This document shows positions 49,301-61,354 of a stretch of 64,000 nucleotides of DNA, piece after piece. Positions within the stretch are counted from its first letter, which is position 1. Every line of letters starts with the position of its first letter. Position numbers and translations under genes: made by a program. The notes under the pieces are model-generated. The model had not been told where the DNA came from. It made no database searches and saw nothing but the letters and a program-made list of their open reading frames with translations. Source of the DNA: Gymnorhina tibicen (taxonomy: Eukaryota; Chordata; Aves; Passeriformes; Artamidae); assembly GCA_013399875.1 (NCBI GenBank), contig VXAZ01002385.1, forward strand, positions 210,797 to 274,796. Direction: 5' to 3'.

Positions 49301-52300
49301 TTCTATACCCAGTGTTCCTACACCTGAACAGCTAAATGTAGCCTGGAAAACCTATTATTCCCAGCAACAGTGAATAATTTCTTATGCCATTAGCAGGGTG
49401 TAACCTTCTGTCAAGTCGGGACTTGGAATATTTCCCAACCATAATAATAAAAGCTTCAATATATGCAGGCTACTTTAACACAAAAGAGCAAACCTAAAAA
49501 AAAAAAAAATAGAGAGAGATACAAGAATCCAAAGAAGGTGACTAAACAGACAGCAGCACTTTCTTGTAGCCATATAACCACGCCAGAATGAACAGCCTTC
49601 CCTTTGGTTAATGGTTCATCCAAGAACCCACTGGTGCACTGAAATCTGACTGCAAGGATCCCTTACCCAAGGGTTTAGCCCAACATTTCCAAACTGCCAC
49701 TGCAACCCTGCAAGTGCTGACTGCAGGACTCACAGGATCAGCAGTATTTTGGTCCAGAAAAGGCTGCAAAAGCTGTTTGCCAAACTTCCCATATATCACA
49801 CACTAACAATTTCCTTCTGCTCTCCCTGTACTTGTGATTTGCATTCAGCTGAAGTACATCTCAGAGATGCTTTGCCCTGGTCTGCTGTTCCCGCAGGAGG
49901 GGAGACTCCAGTCCAGCTGGGGTGGAGGCTGCTGCTCTAAGAGGGCTCTGCACCTCATCCCACCTGAGATGGCAGCTCCGAGTCATCCTGAGCACTTCCG
50001 TTGTCCCTTTGTCACCTCAGATGAGCCAAAACACTTCCCTAATTCTCTGGCCCACCTACCAAAGCTGGGTCTCTGTTCCCCCTGGCTGACTCCTCCTCTC
50101 ATGCCACTCTTGTGACAACTCTGCAAGCAAAGTTTGTTTCAAACCCATTTTGTGGGAGACGGGAATGCAGGAAGACACTGGAACACTCTCTGAGCTACAG
50201 AAACTGCCTACGAGAAAGGCCCATAAATAAGAAATGTTTTGTTAATGCTGTAATGAAAACCACATTGAGATCAGCTGTAATTGCTCTGCTTTGTGCAGGG
50301 ACACACGAGCCCTGAGTGCCAAAGCCTTCCAGAGCAGAGTGAGGGGATGGGGAACAGATAAGCACAGAGCAGTGATATCACATTCCCAGCAGCCTCCGGA
50401 TGGAGGGCAGGGATTCGCTCTGAGGGGTTCGTGTGCTGAGCAAACAACTGCTCAGGGAGGCTGCAAGAGAAGCTGGCAGAGCACCCCAGTGGTGACGTGC
50501 TCAGGGAGCAGCACCATCGCAGCGTCCCTCGGGCACAGCCCTGGGCCAGCTCCTCGCTGGTGCCACATCCAGTCCCCATCATCCCACTCTCTGCTGATAC
50601 CTGGCACCGTCCTGCTCCCAGGGTCTTTATCTGAATAAAGAAAATCCAGGCCAGTTTGTGCAGAGGAGGGGATTTGGTCAAGCATCCAGAGCATTCACTG
50701 AGTGCAGCAGATCCAGCCCCAGCTCTGCTGTGGTGCCTGCTTCTTCACCAACCTTTCCTCTCTCTATTCAGCTGTGAATTGCTTAGGACAGAGCTCAGCC
50801 TCTCTGCCCAGAGCTATCTTTGCTGGCTCCAGCACAATCTGGGCAGACACAGACATTTTAGCACCACAGAGCAGCCATAAGTCACTGCACTGGATAATTA
50901 CTTTTAACTCTGTGCAGGCTGAACCCAATTCTCCCAGGTCCTGCTGCTGGCAGGAACAGCCTGCTGCTGAACATGCATCTGATTACAGCTCTGCTCAGCC
51001 AAATATTCCTCATGGTTTCTACAGATGTTCTTTTTTTTTTTATCCCATAACTATGAACATTATGAGTCGATGCTCTCTTCACCTGCCACTTTTCCCTGCC
51101 AATAATCCCAATAAAACCCCATTAGCTCATGCCTTTAACCTCAGCACGTCCTAGCCCTGCTCACTACATCTCATCTGGGATAATTTAAGGTTTCAGGAAC
51201 TGTTGGCTTAGTGTTATCTTTAAAAATACCTCCCTCCCTGATACAATCGGAGGCAGAGAGGTTTCAAGCAAACAAAGGCAGCTGAGCTGTCCAAACTCCA
51301 TGAGGTTTCCATAAAATCCTGGTTCAGTTCTCTCAGGGCTGTCTGAGCTGGGAGCAGCAGGCAGGGGCTGCAGGCTCTGGGATCTCCCACAGAGCAACTC
51401 AAACCCAACAGAGCTGTGCCAGTTCCCACCTGGAGAGACCTGGGCTTGGGAACTGCTGAGCTCCCTCAGTCAGGGAGGGGCTGAACCCAGAATTTGGGTT
51501 TGTGTCCTTTTCCTGCCACGTCACAGCTTCAAACCACCCCAGGCCGTGCAGAACACCCGGAGAGGTCCTGGTGCAGGGCCAGGGAGCGTGAGCTCACTCT
51601 TCACCTCTGCATCCAGTCAGGAGACCGCGAATGCGTCAGGTCAGAGGGCAGGAAATGTGTTTGCCCTTTATCCTCACTTTCCACAGCCATTTTGGGGACA
51701 CAGGAAGGCAGCTTCGAATTCAAAAAGCCCAGGGGCTGCATTAAGAGAAGCTGCTCTTTCCTGAAAGCTATGATGAGATTGTGATGACAGACACCATAAA
51801 AGATGACTGGGCTGGGCCAGCACAGAGGGAGGGATGATTCCTCCTCCTCCCTGCTCAGCAGCAGGTCACAGTGTTTGGGATGAGGGCACCCTCACACAGG
51901 TCCCCTGTGTTTGTGTCTCCAGAGACAGGACCCTGAGCAGTGGGAAGCTGGTGGGTGGCATTCCCAGCTCTGTGAAAGCCTTCCAGGAACGAGTGCCCTG
52001 CTCCAGAGCCCTCCAGTTTCTGCTCCTCACGTCCTCAGCACTGACCACATCTGAATTAAGCAAATGTGACCCACAGCCAGCCAAACTTTCTGCCCGGTGC
52101 CTCAGGAGTTGGCGAGTCCAGAATCTGCCTGTTGGAGGCGGCACTGTAAGAGCACAACTGTCCCACACCTGCCCCAGGGCTCGCTGACATCCCACACAGG
52201 GCAGGCCGCAGCAAACTCCCCCGCTCCTAAGAACAAGTTACACAGATGCTCAGAACACACTGAGCCATCAGATTTCCACTTTATAGAGCTAATTAATGCA

Positions 52301-52996
52301 TTTCTTTTATACTGAACAGGGTCAGGACTGCCTCCAAAATAATCAGGCATTTTCTAAACAAATCCCATGTTAGGAAGGATGAATTCTGCTGTCGCTGGTG
52401 CTGTCAGCTGTGAGTTATCTGGTTTCCCATAAGGGTCAGAGGAAAGCAGCAGGGTCCTCAGTCCTGCCAGCTCAGTGGCTCCCAGCGCACGTCACAAACA
52501 GACCAGACTCCCAGGGGATAATCTGCTTCTCTGCAGATTCTGTCCTTCTGCTGGAGGAACTGCAGAGGGAACTTCCCGAGCTCCCCCAGCAGCACAGCAG
52601 TGCCTGAGCCTCTGCTCCAGCACAGCCTCCACCAGGCAGGGAGTGTAGAGCTGCATGAGCAGCCCCACTGAGCACCCCAAAACACGGGTGAGGGGAGAAA
52701 CAGCCCTGACCCCCCTGCTCACAGCCCAGAAGGACACTGAGGGATGCTCTTTGCAGCGAGGTTCTTGCCTTCTGCACTTCCATCCCCCTCAAGCTCGCCT
52801 GCTCACACCCTGGCCGTCAGTCACAGCACGCAGTGCCACCAGCTATTTGCCTCTTAAAAAATGATCCCTTCTGCATCCTGCAAATCAAAAGCTCCTCATC
52901 CCGTAATTATTGCTTGCACAATCAACGTATTTGAAGATCCAAATGCCTGCCAGTGCAGAGTCAGAAAGGAAAACAAAGCAAATCCAAGGAGCTTAC
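46384..52996 (-). other. ANTXR1 intron, 6.6 kb, with 34-bp minisatellite
   Basis: A GT-AG intron splitting the Ig-like domain. Its main feature is the minisatellite at 47.83-48.79 kb with CpG-rich flanks. The stretches 46.4-47.6 kb and 49.1-53.0 kb hold no gene or repeat I can support apart from short A or T runs near 49.5 and 51.0 kb. Confidence 0.85.
47829..48790. repeat. Minisatellite, 34-bp unit, about 28 copies
   Basis: The unit is GGCTCATCCAGGGACAGGGG followed by CTCAGCAGTCCCAG. Units at 47994-48605 are 18 consecutive copies that look identical. The edges carry two variant types: one with GAGAGG in place of GACAGG, and 29-bp units that lack five bases (ATCCA). Because 34 is not a multiple of three, the array stays open in more than one plus-strand frame and yields a spurious 34-residue protein repeat. 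The plus strand is G-rich; it is the template strand for ANTXR1. Confidence 0.98.
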
Positions 52997-53095
52997 TGAG
53001 GGTGACTGTGTCGTTGATCCTGAAGCTGCAGAGCACCCGGTCAACGTTGCGGGCGTGGCGAAAGCCATTTCCCCTCACCACGACCTGGAAGGACT
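52997..53095 (-). CDS. ANTXR1: ANTXR1 exon, Ig-like extracellular domain part 1 (probable exon 10)
   Basis: This 99-bp exon starts by completing a split glutamate codon and ends with one base of the next split codon (asparagine). Its 32 whole codons run from [11 protein letters not shown] through [13 protein letters not shown] to NDTVTL. It forms the first strands of the membrane-proximal Ig-like domain that supports the vWA head. The acceptor is tttctgcag and the donor gtaagc. The NDT triplet is a possible N-glycosylation sequon; the human protein has NDS at the same place, so the site is probably conserved. Confidence 0.95.
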
Positions 53096-55031
53096 CTGCA
53101 GAAACAGGTACGGGGTTATTATTGATGCAGAGCCAGGCAGGGAATGGTCATTTAGACAAGGCACATCTCCCACGTTTTCAACTGCTAAAATTGGCAGTTT
53201 AACAATTTAGTTTAAAAACTGTTAAAAACGTAACTTCCACACTCTCCCTACCCAATTTCAACTTGAATTTTTAGAAGCAGGAAACAATTCACCACAGACA
53301 CACTCTAACTGGCCTGCAGTGGAAACATGAAGCTTCAAGGACACTGAGCTTTCCCCTCTACCAGTGTCCATTTTAAATGGCAGAAAGTTTTGGGTGAAGA
53401 AAGGCAGAAGTATTGTTTCCTGGAAAGGCAAAAAAATCTTCTAGTGACAGATAACTGGGAGAAGTTTAGGTGTTCCTTTCCCAGGTAACTGCAAAGGAAG
53501 CAGCCCCCACAACTCCTGTGACTCTCTGGGAGAGGCACTCAGCTCATCCCCACTGGAGTTTGGCTGGGGAAGGTGATTTGAACACAAAATTGTCCAAGAC
53601 AACCCAGGAACAACCTCAGTGCATCAGGGACACCACCCTGGATTTAAAACCCCCAGGAGCAACAGGGAACCTCATTTTTTTGCAGGTCAGATCTTTCCCC
53701 TTTGCATTTTACAGTCCCCATCTTCTCTCATCTCCCGTGAGGACCCGCACACTGTACTCGTCAAGAAAAGCAGATTTGCTCTGGAATCTGGGCTCCCTTC
53801 CAGCTCCCACTCGTTTACAGCCAAGTTGCAAATCATCCCAGCACATCCAGGGAAGCTGCTCCAGGCCCGCTGAGTGCTGTGGGAGAGCTTTGGGGAAGTG
53901 CACAAGAGCTCTGTTCTGGTGAATATTCCAGAGAAATCACAGAAGTCTCAGGCTCTGGGGGATGAGGGTTCAAGTACAAAGAACAGAGTATCAGTGATAC
54001 CAGCAGGACCACGGGGACCCTGGCTCTGCTTGGGGCTGACCTGAACAGCCCAGTGCCCCCTGCACAGCCAAATCATCCAAAAGCTGCCATTTCACAAAGA
54101 TGTCACTGCTGAAATTCACCCCCTGCAGTGTCCTGGACAAGGCAGCAGTGCAAGAGGGGCCTCAGGTAACACGGAGCCCTCAGGTTTGCTCCTTGCAAAC
54201 AAAAAAAAAAAAAAAAAAAGGAAAAAACTGCCACCATTCCTCAAGGATGTGCAGAGAAACATGAAAACATGAGGTGTCACAGCTATATCTGCAAACATTG
54301 AATTTAAGGACACCAATGCACATAATTTGTGTAGCCAATGGCACTTTCATTGGTCTCAAAGCCCTAAGTAATTAAATTACTGCAGTCCAAGAGCAAGGGA
54401 CTATTTGCCCAAACTTGGAGACGAGGCCCCGAACTGAGGATCCAAACAACTGCTGGCATTTTCCAAGGATTGCTCCTCTTGTGAAGTCCTGGCCAAATTC
54501 TGATGCGAACAGTTTTTATAAACCCCTCTGCATTTCCTCTCAGCTGCTCTGCTGGGCACAGCTGTTCCTGCCCCTGTCTTCCCATTAAGGCACAGTGAAT
54601 GGCAGTGATAAGATCAAAGCATTTAGAAAGTGTTAAAGACGGTTATAAATGATGATTATAACTCTTCTTCTGGCCCATGACGTTCTATAAGCATCACTGT
54701 TTATCACTTGAGTAAGTATGTAAATATATTTTTAAGTGCAGTGCATCTACTTCAAGTCTGGCCCAGCCCGAGTAAGACAGACTGGTTTGACAGAAGAACA
54801 TTTATGCAAAACTTCCGAATTCAGGCCTTTTCTGTAAGAAAATCCCATTTGATCACTTGGCAGAAGTGGGACGTGCAAACTACCCTAAGGTGAGAAAGAA
54901 ATTCACCCCCCAAAAAAGGTGAAATATTTAGCCCCAGGAAACTAGTGAATTTTGCACTCTCCAGAAATTAGAGATGAACCGAAAATTGTATTTTAGGCAA
55001 CATGAAGAGCCGTGGCCTCGTTCATACTTAC
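53096..55031 (-). other. ANTXR1 intron, 1.9 kb
   Basis: A GT-AG intron with a 19-bp poly-A run at 54201-54219. Apart from that I see only unique intronic sequence. Confidence 0.85.
54201..54219. repeat. Poly-A run of 19
   Basis: A homopolymer run preceded by AAAC. I see no retroposon body or target duplication next to it, so it is listed as a simple repeat. Confidence 0.9.
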
Positions 55032-55092
55032 CCCCTGCACAGATACTGGAAGGCTCTGCTGCCAGGATTTCTATACAGGACTTCTTCAAAAT
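55032..55092 (-). CDS. ANTXR1: ANTXR1 exon, linker into Ig-like domain (probable exon 9)
   Basis: This 61-bp exon enters in phase 0 and leaves in phase 1. It encodes ILKKSCIEILAAEP followed by SSICAG and the first base of a glutamate codon. It joins the vWA domain to the extracellular Ig-like region (Pfam Anth_Ig) and carries two cysteines, in KKSCIE and SICAG, that are conserved in the family and probably form disulphides. The acceptor is tcttttag and the donor gtaagt. A CpG-rich stretch starts about 110 bp upstream in gene sense, which is unusual for an internal exon. Confidence 0.95.
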
Positions 55093-55199
55093 CTAAAAGA
55101 GACAAAATGTCATGAAGTACCTCAGCCTTGTTTCCACAGCAACAGAGATGCGAAAGGTGAGGGATTCGCTGTTGTCACGTACACATTTAACTCGTCGCG

Positions 55200-55674
55200 G
55201 CACAATTAGGGCTCTCGGCTTTGCAGCCCGCACGCCCCAGCCAGGTGTCACCGCCCTGCCCGAGCCGTGGCTGCCTCGGGAGGCGGGGGATGCCAGGCTC
55301 CCCCCGCCCCAGGGCAGCCCCGGCTTCGTGCCCGGGATCCTTCACCCCCGGTGTGCGACCCTGCAGGGCGCTCGGGAGGGCCGGGGAGGCCCCGTCACTG
55401 CCCCCTCCGCAGCCACTCCTCCCTCTCCAGAGTTATCCTGGACCCAGAACTCCAAATAAAACACCGCAAGGTTAAGCTAGACTCTTTAGCTTTGCGCTAA
55501 AACATCCCAGAAACACCTACACAGCCACTTCACCTCTCACCCGAGGGGCTACGGCTCCTGTTTTTAACCCGATTTATGCGCGCTGCCCTGAGGGCACGCC
55601 CAGCGCCGCTCCGTGACTCCGCGCGCACAGAGCGCGCTCCCCTCAGGCCGGGCCCGGAGGCCGCAGTGCGTGTG
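55200..55674. promoter_or_regulatory. CpG-island-like stretch inside ANTXR1 intron
   Basis: Most of this stretch is GC-rich and holds several CG dinucleotides per 60 bases, with the densest parts at 55320-55380 and 55560-55674. It is cut by a poorer segment around 55430-55530. It starts about 110 bp upstream, in gene sense, of the exon at 55032-55092. It could be an internal promoter or simply GC-rich repeat-prone DNA; I see no TATA box that settles it. Confidence 0.45.
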
Positions 55675-55766
55675 CAAGGGCTGTAAGCGCTTTATGTGCG
55701 GGGACTGACACAAGTGTGTGTGTGTGTGTGCAAGGGCTGTAAGCGCTTTATGTGCGGGGACTGACA

Positions 55767-55801
<35 letters not shown>

Positions 55802-55914
55802 AAGGGCTGTAAGCACTGTACGTGCAGGGACTGGCACAAGTGTGTGTGTGCAAGGGCTGTAAGCACTGTACGTGCAGGGACTGGCACAAGTGTGTGTGTG
55901 CAAGGGCTGTAAGC
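55675..55914. repeat. Compound tandem repeat: 40-bp core plus (TG)n
   Basis: Cores start at 55675, 55731, 55801, 55851 and 55901 (the last cut by the gap). Each begins CAAGGGCTGTAAGC and ends CACAAG, followed by 5 to 15 TG units. Two core types occur: GCTTTATGTGCGGGG in the first two copies and ACTGTACGTGCAGGG in the next two. The period varies from 50 to 70 bp with the TG length. Confidence 0.95.
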
Positions 55915-56779
55915 NNNNNNNNNNNNNNNNNNNNNNNNNNNNNNNNNNNNNNNNNNNNNNNNNNNNNNNNNNNNNNNNNNNNNNNNNNNNNNNNNNNNNN
56001 NNNNNNNNNNNNNNNNNNNNNNNNNNNNNNNNNNNNNNNNNNNNNNNNNNNNNNNNNNNNNNNNNNNNNNNNNNNNNNNNNNNNNNNNNNNNNNNNNNNN
56101 NNNNNNNNNNNNNNNNNNNNNNNNNNNNNNNNNNNNNNNNNNNNNNNNNNNNNNNNNNNNNNNNNNNNNNNNNNNNNNNNNNNNNNNNNNNNNNNNNNNN
56201 NNNNNNNNNNNNNNNNNNNNNNNNNNNNNNNNNNNNNNNNNNNNNNNNNNNNNNNNNNNNNNNNNNNNNNNNNNNNNNNNNNNNNNNNNNNNNNNNNNNN
56301 NNNNNNNNNNNNNNNNNNNNNNNNNNNNNNNNNNNNNNNNNNNNNNNNNNNNNNNNNNNNNNNNNNNNNNNNNNNNNNNNNNNNNNNNNNNNNNNNNNNN
56401 NNNNNNNNNNNNNNNNNNNNNNNNNNNNNNNNNNNNNNNNNNNNNNNNNNNNNNNNNNNNNNNNNNNNNNNNNNNNNNNNNNNNNNNNNNNNNNNNNNNN
56501 NNNNNNNNNNNNNNNNNNNNNNNNNNNNNNNNNNNNNNNNNNNNNNNNNNNNNNNNNNNNNNNNNNNNNNNNNNNNNNNNNNNNNNNNNNNNNNNNNNNN
56601 NNNNNNNNNNNNNNNNNNNNNNNNNNNNNNNNNNNNNNNNNNNNNNNNNNNNNNNNNNNNNNNNNNNNNNNNNNNNNNNNNNNNNNNNNNNNNNNNNNNN
56701 NNNNNNNNNNNNNNNNNNNNNNNNNNNNNNNNNNNNNNNNNNNNNNNNNNNNNNNNNNNNNNNNNNNNNNNNNNNNNNN
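55915..56779. other. Assembly gap (865 N)
   Basis: A run of undetermined bases starts partway through a repeat unit. The gap is therefore probably collapsed or unresolved tandem array, and its stated length may be arbitrary. GC-rich sequence resumes on the far side to about 56910. No ANTXR1 exon is missing there, because the flanking exons join in frame. Confidence 0.99.
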
Positions 56780-59700
56780 GGACGCTCTCTGCTCCCCCAC
56801 GGTGCCCGAGCTCCTCAGGCCGATCTCGGCCTGCAGCAGCCTCTGCCCCGCTCTGCGGGCAGCCCGCGGGGGCTCAGCCCCGGCCCCTGCACGACGCGGC
56901 ACCCATCAAGATTCAGGTCAGCTCCAAGAGGCAAGTAAATGTCAGCCAAGCATCATTTGATGACTCAAATGCAACACGAAAACTATTTTCCCAACTTTAA
57001 ATTGAAACATCTGTAAGGAAAGAACAGCAACCAATACAATAAATTCTGTAAGAAAAAGATAACTTTTTTTTTCCCCTTCCACAGTCACAGCTCCCTGCCT
57101 CAAATACCTACTTGCAAAAGCTACTTAGAGAGCCAGGCTTTGTTTTTTAAAACATTTAAACGGAAGTTTGAGTTACTCAGAAGGCAGGGCTGAAAGTACC
57201 AAGGGGCTGAAGGAGGCAGGACGGTCTGAGCTGGTGGCAGCCTGACAGGTGAGGAGAGAGAAGATTTGCAGGAACAAGGTTTTACAGGAACTGTCAAGTG
57301 GAAAAAAAGAGAAAGTCAACAATTGAGAACAGAACAGAGAAGGACTAGAAGAATTTAAAAGGCAGAATAAGGAAAACCACAAAGAATGTAAAATACAATC
57401 AATACTTTTCTTTTTTTAATGAAGTAAAAGCTCACATGGTTAAATTTGAGAATCATGGTTTCTACTCAGCTATTTGCAAACAATCTGCTGTAAGGCAGCT
57501 CGGATGGGGGAATAGCAGGTGTCTCAGATGATGCAGATCTCCCAGTCCCGTCCAATCCCTTTACATGACTATAAAAAACTGGCCTTAAACACTTTTACAG
57601 TGCCAATTGCAATATTTATTTTGATTTAGATTAAGTTTCCAATGCTCCAAGCACACACCCTAATTTAAAGTGAACATCAGGCAGAATTATTGCAAAAAGC
57701 AGAAGAACTCTTGCAAAAAGAATTCCTTGATGTCTCTTCCTCATTAAAAAATACATTCAAAAAGGATTCAGTGTCTTCACTGTAGAAGATTTCATCAGAT
57801 CTCTCATTCTCTGAGTGCACAGCCTTGGTGGGCTGGAGGTGCAGCTCACCCCTGAGGTCTGGCTTCCCAGGGAAGCAAATCCCGTGGAAGGGTGGTGCTG
57901 CAATCTCCTGACCCTTTTACCTTTGTGCCAGGTGAGGCACTCAGGGCCACGAGCCAGGAGAGGCCCAGCAGGTCACTGGGCCCTTCTGGGGACAAAGGGA
58001 AGAAGGGGAGTGAAATTCTGCAGCTGCTGGAAGCTTTCACTTGATATTCTGCTCACAACGAGCACACAGCCAGACCCCTTCACCGCAGCAGCTGCATATT
58101 CCTTAGACATTCTTTTCACCAAATTTGGGAATTCTAATTAGCAATCAGGATGCTGAAGTGTAATAGAAGGTTACTGCCTAATTAGTGTTAGTGGGAATGA
58201 CCCGCAGCCTGATGCCAGGTGCTCGTTAGCAAGCTCTGTTCAATTACTGAGCACCAAAGTCTGTTGCCAATTACAAAACAGCCATTTATTTATGGAGTGT
58301 TTCCTGTCCAGTAATATCTACATGAGCTAAGTAAAATAAATACATTTAAGTCCTTCTTAAAGATGCATTTGGGGGAAGAAAGAAGAGAAAGCTGATCATG
58401 TACCATTAAAATTAACAAGAAGCACTGAGCAGCTGAGGCTGGGGGTTATCAGCTGATGCACATTCTGTGTCCATTATGGAATCTGCACTTACAGGACACA
58501 TCTGGAATTAACTTTCTCTCATCCCTATCCCCACTCAGGGGGTCTCACCCCTTTCCCTGCACCAGGGAATCTGCACCCTCATCTGCCAGCGAAGCTTGAA
58601 CAGACAGCTCAGGATGGGCACTCAAAGCCATCAGCACGTTCCTCACAGTGCCTCACTGATGCTCACACCGAGTTCTCTGCCAAGTCCCCACGCTGCACAT
58701 TCCCAGCACTGCAGTTTGCCCCAGGAAACACTGGTGTAACAGAAGAACTCAGTGTATTCCCAAGCTAAAACTTCCTGGGGTGAAGGAGCACCTCGAACTG
58801 CCACATCAATTCTGAGCTGCTGCATCAATCCTAAGAGCTGAGGCAGGACCTGAAAAACACTGAGAGTAGCTGAACACCACTGCAGGAGGATCCCAAATGA
58901 GCACACAGACATTAAACTCGAAAGGATGAGCCGTTTGTGCAGTTCATACAGATGGGAGACAGTGCCACAGGCTACTTCACGCTGCTTCGTTTCTCATCCA
59001 TCACAACTGCTTCCTGCAGCTCTCAGACCCCTTGCTGAGGGACCCACGATTACAGCTCGGAGTTAAGTTCCAAGCTGGTGCCATGGTTTAACACATGGCA
59101 AGGATCAGGGAGTTTTCCTGTTGCAGGCTCCTCAGTCAGCTCCTGTTAGAGGCTCAAAGCAAGGTGATGACAGGATCCCATCCTAACTTTCATGTTGCTT
59201 CATGTTCCTTGCCTCCAGCACTCCTACCAAAGCCATACTGGGCAGGAGACAAAGTTGAATTTCAGGTTTTCTTCTAAGACTTGCTTCATTTGCTTTAAAT
59301 TGACAGGTTATGATCTGCAGAAATTTTTCATAGCAAAGGAAAATTTAATAAAATAATTCAGTTCCTTCCATTAGTTTCCCAGTCTGCAGCAATCAGTCAA
59401 ATCTGCTTCTGCTCCAGATTGTTCCCTCCTGACAAACTCAAATCACTCAATCATTACCAGGGGGAAGCTGGAGTTTTAGCAGTGGCTTTTGCACGACGAA
59501 GAAAAAGAAATTGGTTTGCTTAATAAGAAAGTCACATTGGAACTCATGGGAGAGAAAGGCCCATACCCCACAGTGCACTGAACACCCTCAGCTCCCAGTT
59601 TAAGAATCATGGTTTTGAGCATGACCTCAGTATGGGATTGGATTTTGCTCTCAATTCAGCACTGTCTCCAGGGCTTGGTGGTGCTTGGAGGAGACAATCC

Positions 59701-61273
59701 CTCCTGGAACGCTGGGAGCAGATCTCCCTGCAGCTGCTCACTCCCAGCTCTCTGGCTCCCACAGAAAAGGAAGGGCAGGTGCTCAGAAACATTCCCAGCC
59801 CCACCACCCTGAACATCTTTGCTCAGCAGATCCAGCCCTGAGCTCCACCACTCCCAGCTCCCACTCTCTTCCCTACTCCAGAGGGACTTCCAAGTCCACC
59901 ACATCTGCACACTCAGAGGGTCGAGAAAGACCCACTCAGGACAGGGCAGGAGGGGAAAGTCAGGGCAGCTCACACCAAACCCCTGCAGACCCACACAAAC
60001 CCAGCTCCTCACATCTCCAGAGTTATCCACTCATCTCCCCAGGCTCATCACTGGATCTTTCCTTCCCCTGGGACACCAGCCAGCAGTCGTAGCCTGATCA
60101 ATCCCCTCTCCACGTGGCTGAGCATCCTTGCTGTGAAAGAGAGTTAACCCAGTCCGAAAGGAGTCTCCAGGTCCCAGGGCCCTTTCACCATTAACGCTCC
60201 CTGTGACCACAGAGGCTTCGTCTGCCCCAGCACAGGGGGGCTTTTGGCAAGGATGAGAAAAGTAGGAAAGAGGGACCTGATCTTCCAGCTAGAACAGAAA
60301 TCTACAGATTGTTTGTTATTCTCTGGAGTGATTAATGTCCTCCTTGTCATTCCTTTCACACACAAAACCACTTCCCTTCTCCCCAGGCTGCTGCAATGAC
60401 TCCACTCCAGTGCAAGTGCTCAGGTCACAGATTCATCACTGCACAATTGCACTTCCCTGTGACCCTCCTTCCCAAGCTGGGAAATCTTGCACCAGTCAGC
60501 TGGAGCAGCTCTTGACTGGTGCCTGGAGGCTGAAGTCTTCCCACTCTGTTCAGTACAACTGGAAGGGGAGTCAGAGCTGCTGCTGGAATTCATTAAAAAC
60601 AGCTGCGAAGGGAATGCAGGGCTGGGAAGCAAACTATTGCTTTTTTGTTGTTTTGTTGCTTTCTGAAATGACATGCAACACCTGATGGTCCAAGAGAGCT
60701 GAGGCAGTAGATCCACGCTCAGACAGTGCCAGGAAAACCAATAAGCCGGGGATTGTATTCCACGTCCATGCAAGAGCAAAATTGAGCCTGTGCCGAGGGA
60801 GTGGTTTTGCTTGGAATTGCATTGTCCAAATAGTGTGTAACCACCGTAAACAGAGAAATCTGAGCCCCCCAGTGAATCCCCCCTCCCCAGCTCCACGCTG
60901 TAGCTTTCGTCTGGGTTTTATCACCCAAGCAGCCTGCACCAGAATGAGAACACTCGGGGCCCCAGACAGATTTCCCATCCTTTGCAGCCACGGGAAGCAT
61001 CGAATCAGCCCAACTGCTGAAGTGGGCCAGCTCTTCTCTGCTGCACCCAATCCCTGCAGGAAACGCCAGGAACTGGGAACAGGGAAGCCTGGGGACCTAC
61101 TGATAAACTCAGCCTTGAAGCAGCATTTTAGTACAAACCAAGGCTGGTTCCTTTGCACTAGATGGTTCAGTGACTTTTCAGCAGGTTCTCGTGAACACAG
61201 GAAAACCCAGCCTTGGGCTGTGCAGGGTAACACCGACACGCACAAGCGCAAACACCCGAGCGAAAATACTCAC

Positions 61274-61354
61274 AGAGTCTATGATCCCCTGCAGGGCTTC
61301 AAACCCATCATTCACTGGGAAGACGTGGTCTTTGCTGTCAGCAATCCGGGCCAG
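61274..61354 (-). CDS. ANTXR1: ANTXR1 exon, end of vWA domain (probable exon 8)
   Basis: This 81-bp, phase 0-0 exon encodes 27 residues, from [14 protein letters not shown] to [10 protein letters not shown], about human 188-214. It provides the final strand and helix of the vWA domain. The acceptor is gcgtcag after a pyrimidine-rich run and the donor is gtgagt. By my recollection the human version reads FQALQGIIHS, so Q to E and H to D changes are present; both are conservative and near the domain edge. Confidence 0.95.

Larger units (their letters stand above)
55093..61273 (-). other. ANTXR1 intron, about 6.2 kb, with assembly gap
   Basis: A GT-AG intron between the vWA and Ig-like exons. 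It holds a CpG-rich stretch, a (TG)-containing tandem array, an 865-bp run of N, more GC-rich sequence just after the gap, and an AT-rich segment with clustered TAAT cores at 58.13-58.28 kb. The remainder shows nothing I can name. Confidence 0.85.

Noticed and set aside
54190..54240. Processed pseudogene or retroposon tail at the poly-A run
   Set aside because: No gene body, retroposon body or flanking duplication could be seen next to the A-run.
55748..57000. Open frames of 360-390 codons across 55.7-57.0 kb on both strands
   Set aside because: Most of their length is the run of N, which cannot contain a called stop. The rest is the (TG) repeat.
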